A stretch of 5,468 nt of DNA from NCBI GenBank assembly GCA_009780285.1, contig WRAL01000121.1, forward strand, positions 1 through 5,468, in the 5' to 3' direction. This document shows positions 1-5,468 of this stretch, in pieces. The DNA comes from Treponema sp. (lineage in GTDB: Bacteria > Spirochaetota > Spirochaetia > Treponematales > Breznakiellaceae). The position numbers and the translations under genes are program-made. The number at the start of each line of letters is the position of its first letter. Positions within the stretch are counted from its first letter, which is position 1. The notes beneath the pieces are model-generated. The model ran no database searches, was not told the DNA's origin, and saw only the letters and a program-made list of their open reading frames with translations.

Positions 1-2228
1 CCGTCATTCCGGTAAAAGGTTACCGTATGGATGGGTATCCACCTTGCCCAGGCGACAATGTTGGCCCTTACGTTGCTGAAGGCGCCGAGGTACTCCTGGC
101 CGCCGCTCTCCGCGCTATGCCAGCCGCCGAAAACATAGCCGGCCCTGGTCGGCTCGGGCGGGAGCGCAACGGTTGAGCCCCAGGGCACGTTCGTCATGGT
201 CGGTATCTGCGCGCTCTCCGCGCCGTTCATCCGGAATTCTATGTTGAAGCGGTGGGGCTCCCATCTTGCGCGGGCGGTTATGTGCTCCTTTACATCGACG
301 AAGGCCTTGTATTCCGCGCCGCCGTTATCCTCGCTCCACCAGCCGGCGAAGTCATGGCCGGCCCTGATCGGCGCAGGCGGAAGATCCCTGCTTGCGCCCC
401 AGGGCACGTTCGTCATGGCCGGTATCTGCGCGCTGTCCGCGTCGTTCATGACGAAGGAGATGGTGTACGCCAGGGGGGTCCATCTTGCCCAGGCGACAAT
501 GTTGCTCGTTACGTTATTAAAGCCGCCGAGGTACTCCTGGCCGCCGCTCTCCGCGCTGTGCCAGCCGCCGAAGGCATAGCCGGCCCTGGTCGGCTCGGGC
601 GGGAAGGGCCGGCTCGTGCTCCAGGGCACGTTCGTTATGGCCGGGATCTGTGCACTGTCCGCGCCGTTCATCATGAAGGTGATGGTGTATACGTTCTGGG
701 TCCATCTTGCCCAAAGCTCAAGGGTTTCGCCCTTTCCCAGCCGCATGTCGGTTAAATCGCACCTTGCGCCGTTCCCGTCAAACCAGCCAATGAAGTAATA
801 GCCGTCCCTTGTCGGATCCTGCGCGTTCGGGCCTTCGCCCCATTTCACGTTCGTATAGGCGCCGTAAGGGGAGCCGTTCGGGGCGGGAAGGTGCTGGGGA
901 TCCGGCCTAAGAGTGACGGTGAAGGTATGCGCCTGCCACCTTGCCCAGGCGGTAATGTTCTCCCTTACGTTATTGAAGGCCGTGTATCGCGTGCCGCCTT
1001 CCCGCTCGCTGTGCCAGCCAAGGAAGTCATGGCCCGCCCTGGTCGGCGGCTGCGACGGGAGGGCCCTGCTCGTGTTCCATTGCACGTTCCGCATGGGCGC
1101 TATCGGCGCGCTGCCCGCGCCGTTCATCTCGAAGTTAATGGTGAATTCATGGGGGATCCACCGCGCCAGGGCGGGGATGTCGGCCCTTACGTCACTGAAG
1201 CCCTCGGCGTACTCGGGGCCGGCGGTCGTGGCGTGAAACCAGCCGGCGAAATAATGGCCTTCCCTGGTCGGCGGGGGCGCAGGGAGAGGCGCGCTTCCGC
1301 CCCAGGGCACGCCCGTTATGGAAGCGATCTGCGGGGTATCCGCGCCGTTCATGTCGAAGGTGATGTTGAAGAACAGTGGGTCCCACTGCGCGTGGGCGTC
1401 GAGGTTGGTTATTCCCTGGCCGGGGCCAACTTCCCCGCCGCCGCCGTCGGGCCGCCTTGTCCACCGGGAAAACTCATGCCCCGGCCGAGTCGGCTTCGGC
1501 GGCATGTCGTCCTCGCCCACTACGTCCCCCCGCGTTCCCCTCACCTCGAAGTACTCCGCCGAGCTGCCGGGGAACGCGGCGTCCAGCGCGTTCGGATAAA
1601 AGCGCAGATAAAGGTACGAGTAGGGATTCAGCGCCTGGACCCTTGCGGGCGCCGCGTCAAGGTCCGGCACGCCTTTTATGGAGATCTCGATCCAGCCGTC
1701 CGTTATGGTGGTAAGGCTAAGGGTCCAATAGGCGGTACCCTCGACCGGAACGACGGAGATCTTTTCGGCGGCGCCCTTGAACGCGTGGCTTGAATGGGTG
1801 GAGGGACCGATCGTTATCATGTCTATGTCCAGCTCGACTTCCTGCGCAAAGGTCAGCGTGACGGCCTCGGTTATCGCGGCCTCAACGCGGCTCGCGTGCC
1901 ACTCGATCGCGGGCGGCCCTTCGGCCTTATTCCACTTGGCGTGGAGGGTCATGTTGCGGGTGATGGGCGCGTTGATATCGAAGGGGGCGTTCAGGCTCTG
2001 GGTCGTGTGCCAGGCGTCGAAGTCCATGCCCGAACGCGTCGGGGGCGTCGGAAGGGTCAGCCTTGAGTCCTTGGGCACTGTCGAGGGGGGCACGGGGGAG
2101 CCGCCGTTGGTGAGATAGGTTACGGTGAAAGTTTCGACAGCGACGCCGTCCGTGTCGCAGGCCGCCGCGAAAAAGCCCAGCGCGGCCAGCGCCAAGGCGG
2201 CCCGCAAAAATTTAAAAGCCCTTTTCAT
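1..2228 (-). CDS. InlB B-repeat lipoprotein, 3' end beyond the window
   Basis: This frame reads ATG at 2228 down to position 3 without a stop, giving 742 codons, and it continues past the left edge. I read every codon and found no frameshift. The N-terminus (MKRAFKFLR, then a hydrophobic stretch ending AAAC) is a lipoprotein signal peptide with the lipidated cysteine at C24, followed by D25. The mature part has B-repeat R1 (residues 33-99), an Ig-like segment (about 104-222), a degenerate repeat R2 (about 223-282), six regular repeats R3-R8 (283-730) and the first residues of R9. Each regular unit carries the family hallmarks: an aromatic beta-strand then MNGA, NVPWG, PTRAG-Y/H-x-F-x-GW and a closing WARW. 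Such proteins are anchored outside the membrane and serve as adhesins or stalks; the ligand here is unknown. The start is fixed by AAGGAG eight bases upstream and by the signal peptide. The family call is strong, the function is inference. Confidence 0.93.
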   Translation of the reverse strand, partial: MKRAFKFLRAALALAALGFFAAACDTDGVAVETFTVTYLTNGGSPVPPSTVPKDSRLTLPTPPTRSGMDFDAWHTTQSLNAPFDINAPITRNMTLHAKWNKAEGPPAIEWHASRVEAAITEAVTLTFAQEVELDIDMITIGPSTHSSHAFKGAAEKISVVPVEGTAYWTLSLTTITDGWIEISIKGVPDLDAAPARVQALNPYSYLYLRFYPNALDAAFPGSSAEYFEVRGTRGDVVGEDDMPPKPTRPGHEFSRWTRRPDGGGGEVGPGQGITNLDAHAQWDPLFFNITFDMNGADTPQIASITGVPWGGSAPLPAPPPTREGHYFAGWFHATTAGPEYAEGFSDVRADIPALARWIPHEFTINFEMNGAGSAPIAPMRNVQWNTSRALPSQPPTRAGHDFLGWHSEREGGTRYTAFNNVRENITAWARWQAHTFTVTLRPDPQHLPAPNGSPYGAYTNVKWGEGPNAQDPTRDGYYFIGWFDGNGARCDLTDMRLGKGETLELWARWTQNVYTITFMMNGADSAQIPAITNVPWSTSRPFPPEPTRAGYAFGGWHSAESGGQEYLGGFNNVTSNIVAWARWTPLAYTISFVMNDADSAQIPAMTNVPWGASRDLPPAPIRAGHDFAGWWSEDNGGAEYKAFVDVKEHITARARWEPHRFNIEFRMNGAESAQIPTMTNVPWGSTVALPPEPTRAGYVFGGWHSAESGGQEYLGAFSNVRANIVAWARWIPIHTVTFYRND
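40..163 (-). repeat. High-identity copy A, C-terminal half of R8
   Basis: Aligned by hand without gaps to 481-604 at an offset of exactly 441 bases: 113 of 124 positions match, with exact runs of 34 bases (83-116) and 30 bases (134-163). The identity drops abruptly outside the block. It encodes PPEPTRAGYVFGGW followed by HSAESGGQEYLG and the closing AWARW. Confidence 0.9.
481..604 (-). repeat. High-identity copy B, C-terminal half of R6
   Basis: Partner of 40-163 (113 of 124 bases identical). The offset of 441 bases is 147 codons, the summed length of one 73- and one 74-residue unit, so the reading frame is kept. R7, which lies between the two copies, does not share this similarity in the same half. 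Confidence 0.9.
1383..1562 (-). repeat. Degenerate InlB B-repeat R2
   Basis: Residues about 223-282. The first half has lost the NGA motif and is shortened (SAEYFEVRGTRGDVVGEDD), while the second half keeps KPTRPGHEFSRW and closes with DAHAQW. About 60 residues against 73-75 for the regular units. A Gly-rich insertion (DGGGGEVGPGQG) replaces the usual segment after the GW position, where the G is also changed to R. Confidence 0.7.
1563..1919 (-). other. Ig-like beta-sandwich segment between repeats R1 and R2
   Basis: Residues about 104-222 of the repeat lipoprotein interrupt the B-repeats. The stretch has alternating hydrophobic strands (AVTLTFAQEVELDIDMITI, then AYWTLSLTTITDGWIEISI) and then a Tyr-rich stretch YSYLYLRFYP near residues 192-201. 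The pattern of a TLTF strand, a DMITI strand, and a W/T-rich strand leading to IxISIKG resembles Ig-like domains I associate with spirochaete lipoproteins. It has no B-repeat hallmark (no GW, no WARW). The fold call rests on strand pattern only, so it is tentative. Confidence 0.5.
1932..2132 (-). repeat. InlB B-repeat R1, N-terminal and divergent
   Basis: Residues 33-99 of the repeat lipoprotein. It opens with the strand TFTVTYLTNGG, which retains the family-typical NGG, and goes on to PTRSGMDFDAW and a closing LHAKW. That is closer to the general family consensus (YAKW ending) than the downstream units, which have MNGA and WARW. It is separated from the main array by the Ig-like segment. Confidence 0.85.
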
Positions 2229-2236
2229 GTGGTAAT

Positions 2237-2242
2237 CTCCTT
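2237..2242 (-). promoter_or_regulatory. Shine-Dalgarno site of the repeat lipoprotein
   Basis: On the minus strand this reads AAGGAG, eight bases before the ATG at 2228. It is a near-perfect ribosome binding site and decides the start. It contrasts with the divergent protease gene, which has none. Confidence 0.9.
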
Positions 2243-2274
2243 GTTGGCTATCCACGCCTGTTTTCCTAATTCGT

Positions 2275-2303
2275 ATTCTAACGGGATACGGATCTATCGT
2301 CAA
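2275..2303 (-). promoter_or_regulatory. Sigma-70-type promoter of the repeat lipoprotein
   Basis: On the minus strand, TTGACG (2303-2298) is followed after 17 bases by TAGAAT (2280-2275). Each hexamer has one mismatch to consensus and the spacing is ideal. Transcription would begin near 2268, giving a leader of about 40 bases that includes the Shine-Dalgarno site. Prediction by eye from consensus. Confidence 0.75.
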
Positions 2304-2335
2304 TATCCTTGGTTTCGAAAGGCGGATTTTCCCTT

Positions 2336-2363
2336 TTGACTTGTGGTCTTCGCCCACAATAAT
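2336..2363 (+). promoter_or_regulatory. Sigma-70-like promoter of the M16 protease
   Basis: TTGACT (2336-2341) and AATAAT (2358-2363) are separated by 16 bases, each with one mismatch to consensus. The predicted start near 2370 would leave a leader of about 90 bases before the ATG at 2460. Its -35 box lies 32 bases from the -35 box of the divergent promoter, so the two are back to back. A palindrome occupies the spacer. Confidence 0.6.
2341..2359. promoter_or_regulatory. Operator-like palindrome TTGTGG-N7-CCACAA
   Basis: Perfect 6-base arms, TTGTGG at 2341-2346 and CCACAA at 2354-2359, around a 7-base centre. It overlaps the last base of the -35 box and the first bases of the -10 box of the protease promoter, a position where a bound dimeric repressor would block RNA polymerase. 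No regulator is encoded in the window. The repeat is seen; the operator role is inferred. Confidence 0.4.
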
Positions 2364-2447
2364 GGGCTTGAATTTGGCGCCGGCGATAAATCGCGGAAAA
2401 AAGGCATTAATCCAAAGGCGGCGCTAGCGGAAACAGGCGACGCGCGG

Positions 2448-2453
2448 TAGAAT
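2448..2453 (+). promoter_or_regulatory. Second -10-like box immediately before the protease start
   Basis: TAGAAT, one mismatch from TATAAT, ends six bases before the ATG at 2460, so transcription started from it would begin at or next to the start codon and give a leaderless mRNA. There is no Shine-Dalgarno sequence at a usable distance upstream of the ATG, which fits this. Against it, no recognisable -35 box lies 16-18 bases upstream (2425-2430 reads TAGCGG). Confidence 0.35.
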
Positions 2454-2459
2454 GCGCGA

Positions 2460-5360
2460 ATGAAACAGAAAAAAACCTTGCCCGCGCTATTCGCGGCATT
2501 CGTTCCTATCGCGTCGGCGCTTCTCGCGTCGGCGCTGGTTGCCTGCGCCGGCATTCCCGGCGGGGCTTGGGGCAATCTTGGCCGTCCGTCCGATCCGGTT
2601 CCCTTTATGGAGGACGCGCGCGAGGGCGTTCTTTCCAGCGGACTGAGCTACACGATTCTGGAAAACGCCATGCCGGCGGATCGCGCCCTTATCCGGCTGG
2701 TCGTCGGCTCCGGCTCGCTCGTCGAGACGGACAGCGAGCAGGGCCTCGCGCATTTCGTCGAGCACATGGCCTTCCAGGGCACGGATCTTTTTCCGGGCAC
2801 GGAGATCGTGGACTACCTGCGCTCGCTCGGCATGAGGTTCGGGCCGGACGTGAACGCCTTCACCAGTTTCGACAGGACGGTCTACATGATAGAGGTTCCC
2901 ATCGAGACCAGGGCGGACGGCGTTCGCGCCATTCCGGAGATGGCGCTGGCCGTCATCGATCAGTGGTCGCGCGGGATAAACTTCAACCCGGACACCTTTG
3001 AGACCGAAAGGCTGGTGGTGATCGACGAGTACCGCATGAGGCTCGGCGCCTGGGACAGAATCCGGCAAGGCTGGCTTCCCTCGCTGCTGGGAGGCTCGCG
3101 CTTCGCCGAAAGGATGCCCATAGGCCAGCTCGCGGTGCTGGAGACCGCCACGCGCGAGGATCTGATCGGCTACTACGACCGCTGGTACCGCGCCGACAAC
3201 ATGTCGCTGATTTTCGTCGGCGACTTCGACGGCGCCGCGCTGGAGGCCTCGCTCGCCGGCCACTTCCACATTCAGGCGCCTCCCGCCCCCACGCCCAGGC
3301 CGACCTTCGACCTTCAGCCCCCGCGCAGGGGCAGCCTCGACACCCTCGTCCTTACCGACGCCGAGCTTCCAAGCTCCCACGCGCTTCTTTATTTCGCGAG
3401 GCCGCAGGCGCCCAGGCGCGGCGACATAGCCTCGTTCCGCGTCGGCCTGATCGACTCGCTTATAAGCGAGATGGTCAGCCTTCGCTTCGCCGAGGCGGCG
3501 CTGGATCCGGCCTCGCCCTTCTCCAGCGCCTGGGGATACATAGACAGGTGGGGCCCGTCCTCGTCGTTCTACGTTCTGGAAGGCTCCGTCAGGGACGGCC
3601 AGTTCGAAGGGACGATAGAGGAGCTTCTGCGGGCGCAGGAAAGCATCCGCCGCCACGGGTTCCACGCCACGGAGATCGCCCTGGCGCGCGACACGCTTCT
3701 TTCCAATATGCGCAGGCGCGCGATGGAGGCGAACACCCAGCAGTCGCAGTCCTTCATGAACGCGCTTACCGACATCTTCGTCGTGGGAGGCGCGGCGCCG
3801 AGCATAGCCTGGCAGCTTCGCGCCGTCGAGGCGCTGCTGCCGGGGATCACGGACAGGGACATCAACAACGCGGCGCGAGACTATTTCGCGCTTAACGACG
3901 TTCAGGCCTTCGTCTTCGCGCCGGAGGCGGAAAGGGCCGGCATTCCGGGCGACGCGCGGATCGCGCAGATGATCCAGGCTCGCGCGAGCCTTGCCACGGC
4001 GGCGCCGCAGGCGAGAATCGTCGCGGACAGGCTTTTGGCCACGACCCCGCAGCCCGGCGCGATCGTCTCGCGCTCCGTGGACGCGCGCACCGGCGCCCAC
4101 GTCTGGCTGCTCGAGAACGGCGCCACGGTGATCCTCTACGAGACGGAAAACCGCAACGACGAAATCGTGATGCAGGCGCTGGCGAGGGGCGGCTGGACCA
4201 GCGCCGCCGCCGACGGCCAGACGATCTCGGCGCGGCTCGCCGCGAACATGACGGACTTTTCCGGCATCGGCCCTTGGTCCCTCCCCGACCTGCAAAGGCA
4301 AATGTCCGCGCGGCAGGTAACCTTCAACCGAATCGTGAACGCCTACACGCGCGGCTTCAACGGCTCGACCACGACGGCGGACGCGCAGGCGGCCTTCGAG
4401 ATGCTTCACCTGGCCTTCACCGACACGCGCATGGATCCCTCGGCGATAGAGTCGCTTATGGCAAGCTATCGCAGCATCCTAGCCAACCGGGACGACAACC
4501 CGAGAAACGTCTTCAGCGACGAGGTGGACAGGATGCTCTCCGGCGACGACCCGCGCTTCGATCCCTTCGCGCTGGCGCATCTTGACCTGGCGAACGCGGA
4601 CGCGGCGCTTGACTTCCTGCGGCGCGGCCTTAACCCAGCGGACTTTACCTTCGTCTTCGTCGGCAACCTTACCCCGCAGTTCATGGAATACTACGTCGCC
4701 ACCTACCTGGCCTCGATCCCGCGCCTGCCGGAAAGCCTTAACCAATGGGCCAACCTCGGCATAAGGCGGCCCGGCCCGCAGACCCGCGAGATCTTCCGGG
4801 GCATCGAGGATCAGAGCGTGGTTTTCATGTCCTGGCACGCGCCGGGGCCGAACGCCTTTACCGAAAGGGAGCAGATGGTGGCCTCCGTCCTGGCCGAGTA
4901 CCTGAACGTGCTTCTGTTCCAGGAAATACGCGACAACATAGGCGGCACCTACTCGATTTGGGCCGGCGCGAGCTACAGCGTGGTTCCGGTCGGCGAGTAC
5001 ATGCTGCAGGTTCAGTTCACCGCCGAGCCGGCGCGCGTCGCCGAGCTTATCGCCGCGACGCAGGCCACGCTGGCGCGGGCCGCCGCCGGAATTGGCGCAT
5101 CCGCCCTTGCCGACGCGATTCAGGCCGGGCTGCAGACCTGGGAAGTGAGCATGCAGAACAACAACTTCATCGCCGGGAACTTCGTGAACTCGGCGGTGAT
5201 GCTGGACGACACGCTGGATCGCCTTCTGCGCCGGCCGGAGCACATAAGCTCCGTCACGGCGGCGGACCTTCAGCGCCTGCTTTCCCTGCTATTGCGAAAC
5301 GGGCCGGCAACGGCCATCCTGTACCCGGAAACCCGCGCCACGGCGCAGCTGACCGAATAA
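2460..5360 (+). CDS. M16 (pitrilysin/PqqL-like) zinc metalloprotease lipoprotein
   Basis: A complete gene of 966 residues, the usual length for two-half, single-chain M16 proteases. The N-terminus (MKQKK, a hydrophobic run, then LVAC) is a lipoprotein signal with the lipidated cysteine at C29. The catalytic half starts near residue 60: the inverted zinc motif HFVEH gives ligands H98 and H102 and base E101. The third ligand is most likely E190 in VVIDEYRM, with the conserved E183 seven residues before it. The PqqL-style segment SRFAERMPIG follows at 213-222, then an M16_C-type domain (about 231-415). A second M16-like half begins near 535 (ENGATV at 552-557) and has lost the zinc motif, as is normal. 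The last domain has R824 and Y831 in the stretch EIRDNIGGTYS, matching the Arg/Tyr pair that completes the active site. It probably cleaves peptides in the periplasm or at the cell surface; the substrate is unknown. An in-frame TAG at 2448-2450 excludes an ATG start further upstream. Confidence 0.96.
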   Translation: MKQKKTLPALFAAFVPIASALLASALVACAGIPGGAWGNLGRPSDPVPFMEDAREGVLSSGLSYTILENAMPADRALIRLVVGSGSLVETDSEQGLAHFVEHMAFQGTDLFPGTEIVDYLRSLGMRFGPDVNAFTSFDRTVYMIEVPIETRADGVRAIPEMALAVIDQWSRGINFNPDTFETERLVVIDEYRMRLGAWDRIRQGWLPSLLGGSRFAERMPIGQLAVLETATREDLIGYYDRWYRADNMSLIFVGDFDGAALEASLAGHFHIQAPPAPTPRPTFDLQPPRRGSLDTLVLTDAELPSSHALLYFARPQAPRRGDIASFRVGLIDSLISEMVSLRFAEAALDPASPFSSAWGYIDRWGPSSSFYVLEGSVRDGQFEGTIEELLRAQESIRRHGFHATEIALARDTLLSNMRRRAMEANTQQSQSFMNALTDIFVVGGAAPSIAWQLRAVEALLPGITDRDINNAARDYFALNDVQAFVFAPEAERAGIPGDARIAQMIQARASLATAAPQARIVADRLLATTPQPGAIVSRSVDARTGAHVWLLENGATVILYETENRNDEIVMQALARGGWTSAAADGQTISARLAANMTDFSGIGPWSLPDLQRQMSARQVTFNRIVNAYTRGFNGSTTTADAQAAFEMLHLAFTDTRMDPSAIESLMASYRSILANRDDNPRNVFSDEVDRMLSGDDPRFDPFALAHLDLANADAALDFLRRGLNPADFTFVFVGNLTPQFMEYYVATYLASIPRLPESLNQWANLGIRRPGPQTREIFRGIEDQSVVFMSWHAPGPNAFTEREQMVASVLAEYLNVLLFQEIRDNIGGTYSIWAGASYSVVPVGEYMLQVQFTAEPARVAELIAATQATLARAAAGIGASALADAIQAGLQTWEVSMQNNNFIAGNFVNSAVMLDDTLDRLLRRPEHISSVTAADLQRLLSLLLRNGPATAILYPETRATAQLTE

Positions 5361-5361
5361 G

Positions 5362-5411
5362 GGCGAAGGCGGCGCGCTAAAGCGCGCGCGCTTTGGCGCG
5401 ACGCCTTCGCC
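5362..5411. terminator. Long imperfect hairpin just after the protease stop
   Basis: The outer arms GGCGAAGGCG (5362-5371) and CGCCTTCGCC (5402-5411) pair perfectly. After one G-A mismatch (5372/5401), 5373-5385 pairs with 5388-5400 with one G-T pair, closing on a very tight GC tip. It begins two bases after the TAA. There is no T-run directly after it, so alone it is not a classic terminator; it may protect the mRNA 3' end or work with the next hairpin. Confidence 0.7.
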
Positions 5412-5413
5412 TC

Positions 5414-5463
5414 GGGGCAGCAAGTCCGGCTTTAGCCGGACTCGCTGCCCCCTCCCCTTTTTT
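5414..5463 (+). terminator. Probable intrinsic terminator of the protease gene
   Basis: The arms GGGGCAGC (5414-5421) and GCTGCCCC (5444-5451) are followed inward by one A-C mismatch and then AGTCCGGC (5423-5430) pairing with GCCGGACT (5435-5442) around a TTTA loop. Six T residues follow at 5458-5463, but six mostly C bases separate the stem from the T-run, so the fit to a rho-independent terminator is good rather than perfect. Confidence 0.72.
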
Positions 5464-5468
5464 AGCCA

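Larger units (their letters stand above)
39..1382 (-). repeat. Tandem InlB B-repeat array R3-R8
   Basis: Six head-to-tail units, each ending at a conserved Trp: R3 1158-1382 (75 aa), R4 936-1157 (74), R5 702-935 (78), R6 480-701 (74), R7 261-479 (73), R8 39-260 (74). The period is thus about 222 bases. The shared pattern is an aromatic beta-strand, MNGA-x-SAQIP, TNVPWG, LPP-x-P-TRAG-Y/H-x-F-x-GW, GG-x-EY, F-x-NV, and WARW. R5 is the outlier: it lacks NGA, carries the only Cys after the lipobox (C490), and is longest. R9 begins at 38 and runs off the window. The family fold is a beta-grasp module; repeat number usually sets the length of the surface protein. Confidence 0.9.

Noticed and set aside
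535..700. Loss of the HxxEH motif in the second half of the M16 protease as a possible defect (residue coordinates)
   Set aside because: In single-chain two-half M16 enzymes the second half normally lacks the zinc motif and contributes the Arg/Tyr pair, which is present here at R824 and Y831.
39..1382. CRISPR-like or VNTR array because of the regular 222-base period
   Set aside because: The units are in-frame protein repeats without short direct repeats separated by unique spacers, and the conserved positions match a known protein repeat family.
891..1793. A 300-codon plus-strand frame and several shorter plus-strand frames across 196-2118
   Set aside because: They lie opposite the repeat lipoprotein gene. 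Their apparent internal repetition merely mirrors the B-repeats in antisense, and they lack Shine-Dalgarno sites and recognisable domains.
2376..2429. Small palindromes in the protease leader (GGCGCC at 2376, GCGATAAATCGC near 2383, CGCTAGCG at 2422)
   Set aside because: Each is 6-12 bases with stems of about four pairs, within chance expectation for this composition, and they do not form a riboswitch or terminator-like fold that I can recognise.
2487..4409. A 640-codon open frame on the minus strand opposite the protease gene
   Set aside because: The translation is Arg/Gly/Ala-rich low-complexity with no recognisable domain. It lies entirely inside a gene with clear M16 motifs, and long antisense frames are expected in GC-rich coding DNA with few TA-containing codons.
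4479..5243. A 254-codon minus-strand frame at the 3' end of the protease gene
   Set aside because: Antisense shadow of the second M16 half; biased composition and no domain.
4745..5380. A 211-codon plus-strand frame overlapping the end of the protease and running past its stop
   Set aside because: It is an out-of-frame reading of the protease gene with Arg/Gly-rich composition, and its end runs into the terminator stem. No frameshift is needed, because the protease frame is intact to its own TAA.

Overview
The window holds two divergently transcribed protein-coding genes on either side of a 231-base intergenic region. On the left, the minus strand carries a long open frame (2228 down to position 1, no stop inside the window). 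It encodes a predicted lipoprotein built mostly of InlB-type B-repeats (Listeria-Bacteroides repeat, the Flg_new family) with an Ig-like segment near the N-terminus. On the right, the plus strand carries a complete gene (2460-5360) for a 966-residue lipoprotein zinc protease of the M16 (pitrilysin/insulinase, PqqL-like) family. Two strong inverted repeats, the second followed by a T-run, close the window at 5362-5463.

Both genes are GC-rich (by eye above 60%), and the intergenic region is visibly richer in A+T. Both use AGG for Arg, ATA for Ile and CTT for Leu freely, so they appear to belong to the same genome. Both products have lipoprotein signal peptides. The combination of InlB-repeat lipoprotein, an Ig-like segment of a style I associate with treponeme lipoproteins, and a lipoprotein M16 peptidase suggests a host-associated diderm. 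My guess is a spirochaete from an insect or animal gut, but this is weakly supported and no taxonomic marker is present.

Layout: 1-2228 (minus) is the repeat lipoprotein, with unit R1, an Ig-like segment, degenerate unit R2, regular units R3-R8 and the start of R9 at the window edge. 2229-2459 is the intergenic region. It has a near-consensus sigma-70 promoter and Shine-Dalgarno site for the repeat protein, a back-to-back sigma-70-like promoter for the protease containing a TTGTGG-N7-CCACAA palindrome, and a TAGAAT box six bases before the protease start codon, which has no Shine-Dalgarno site. 2460-5360 (plus) is the protease. 5361-5468 is a pair of long hairpins and a likely terminator.

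The shared control region and shared envelope destination make co-regulation plausible, and a functional link such as the protease trimming or clearing surface proteins is possible but not shown. I see no defence system, CRISPR array, RNA gene, transposase or integrase. The most interesting points are the mosaic duplication inside the repeat array, the compact divergent promoter with an operator-like palindrome, and the possibly leaderless start of the protease gene.
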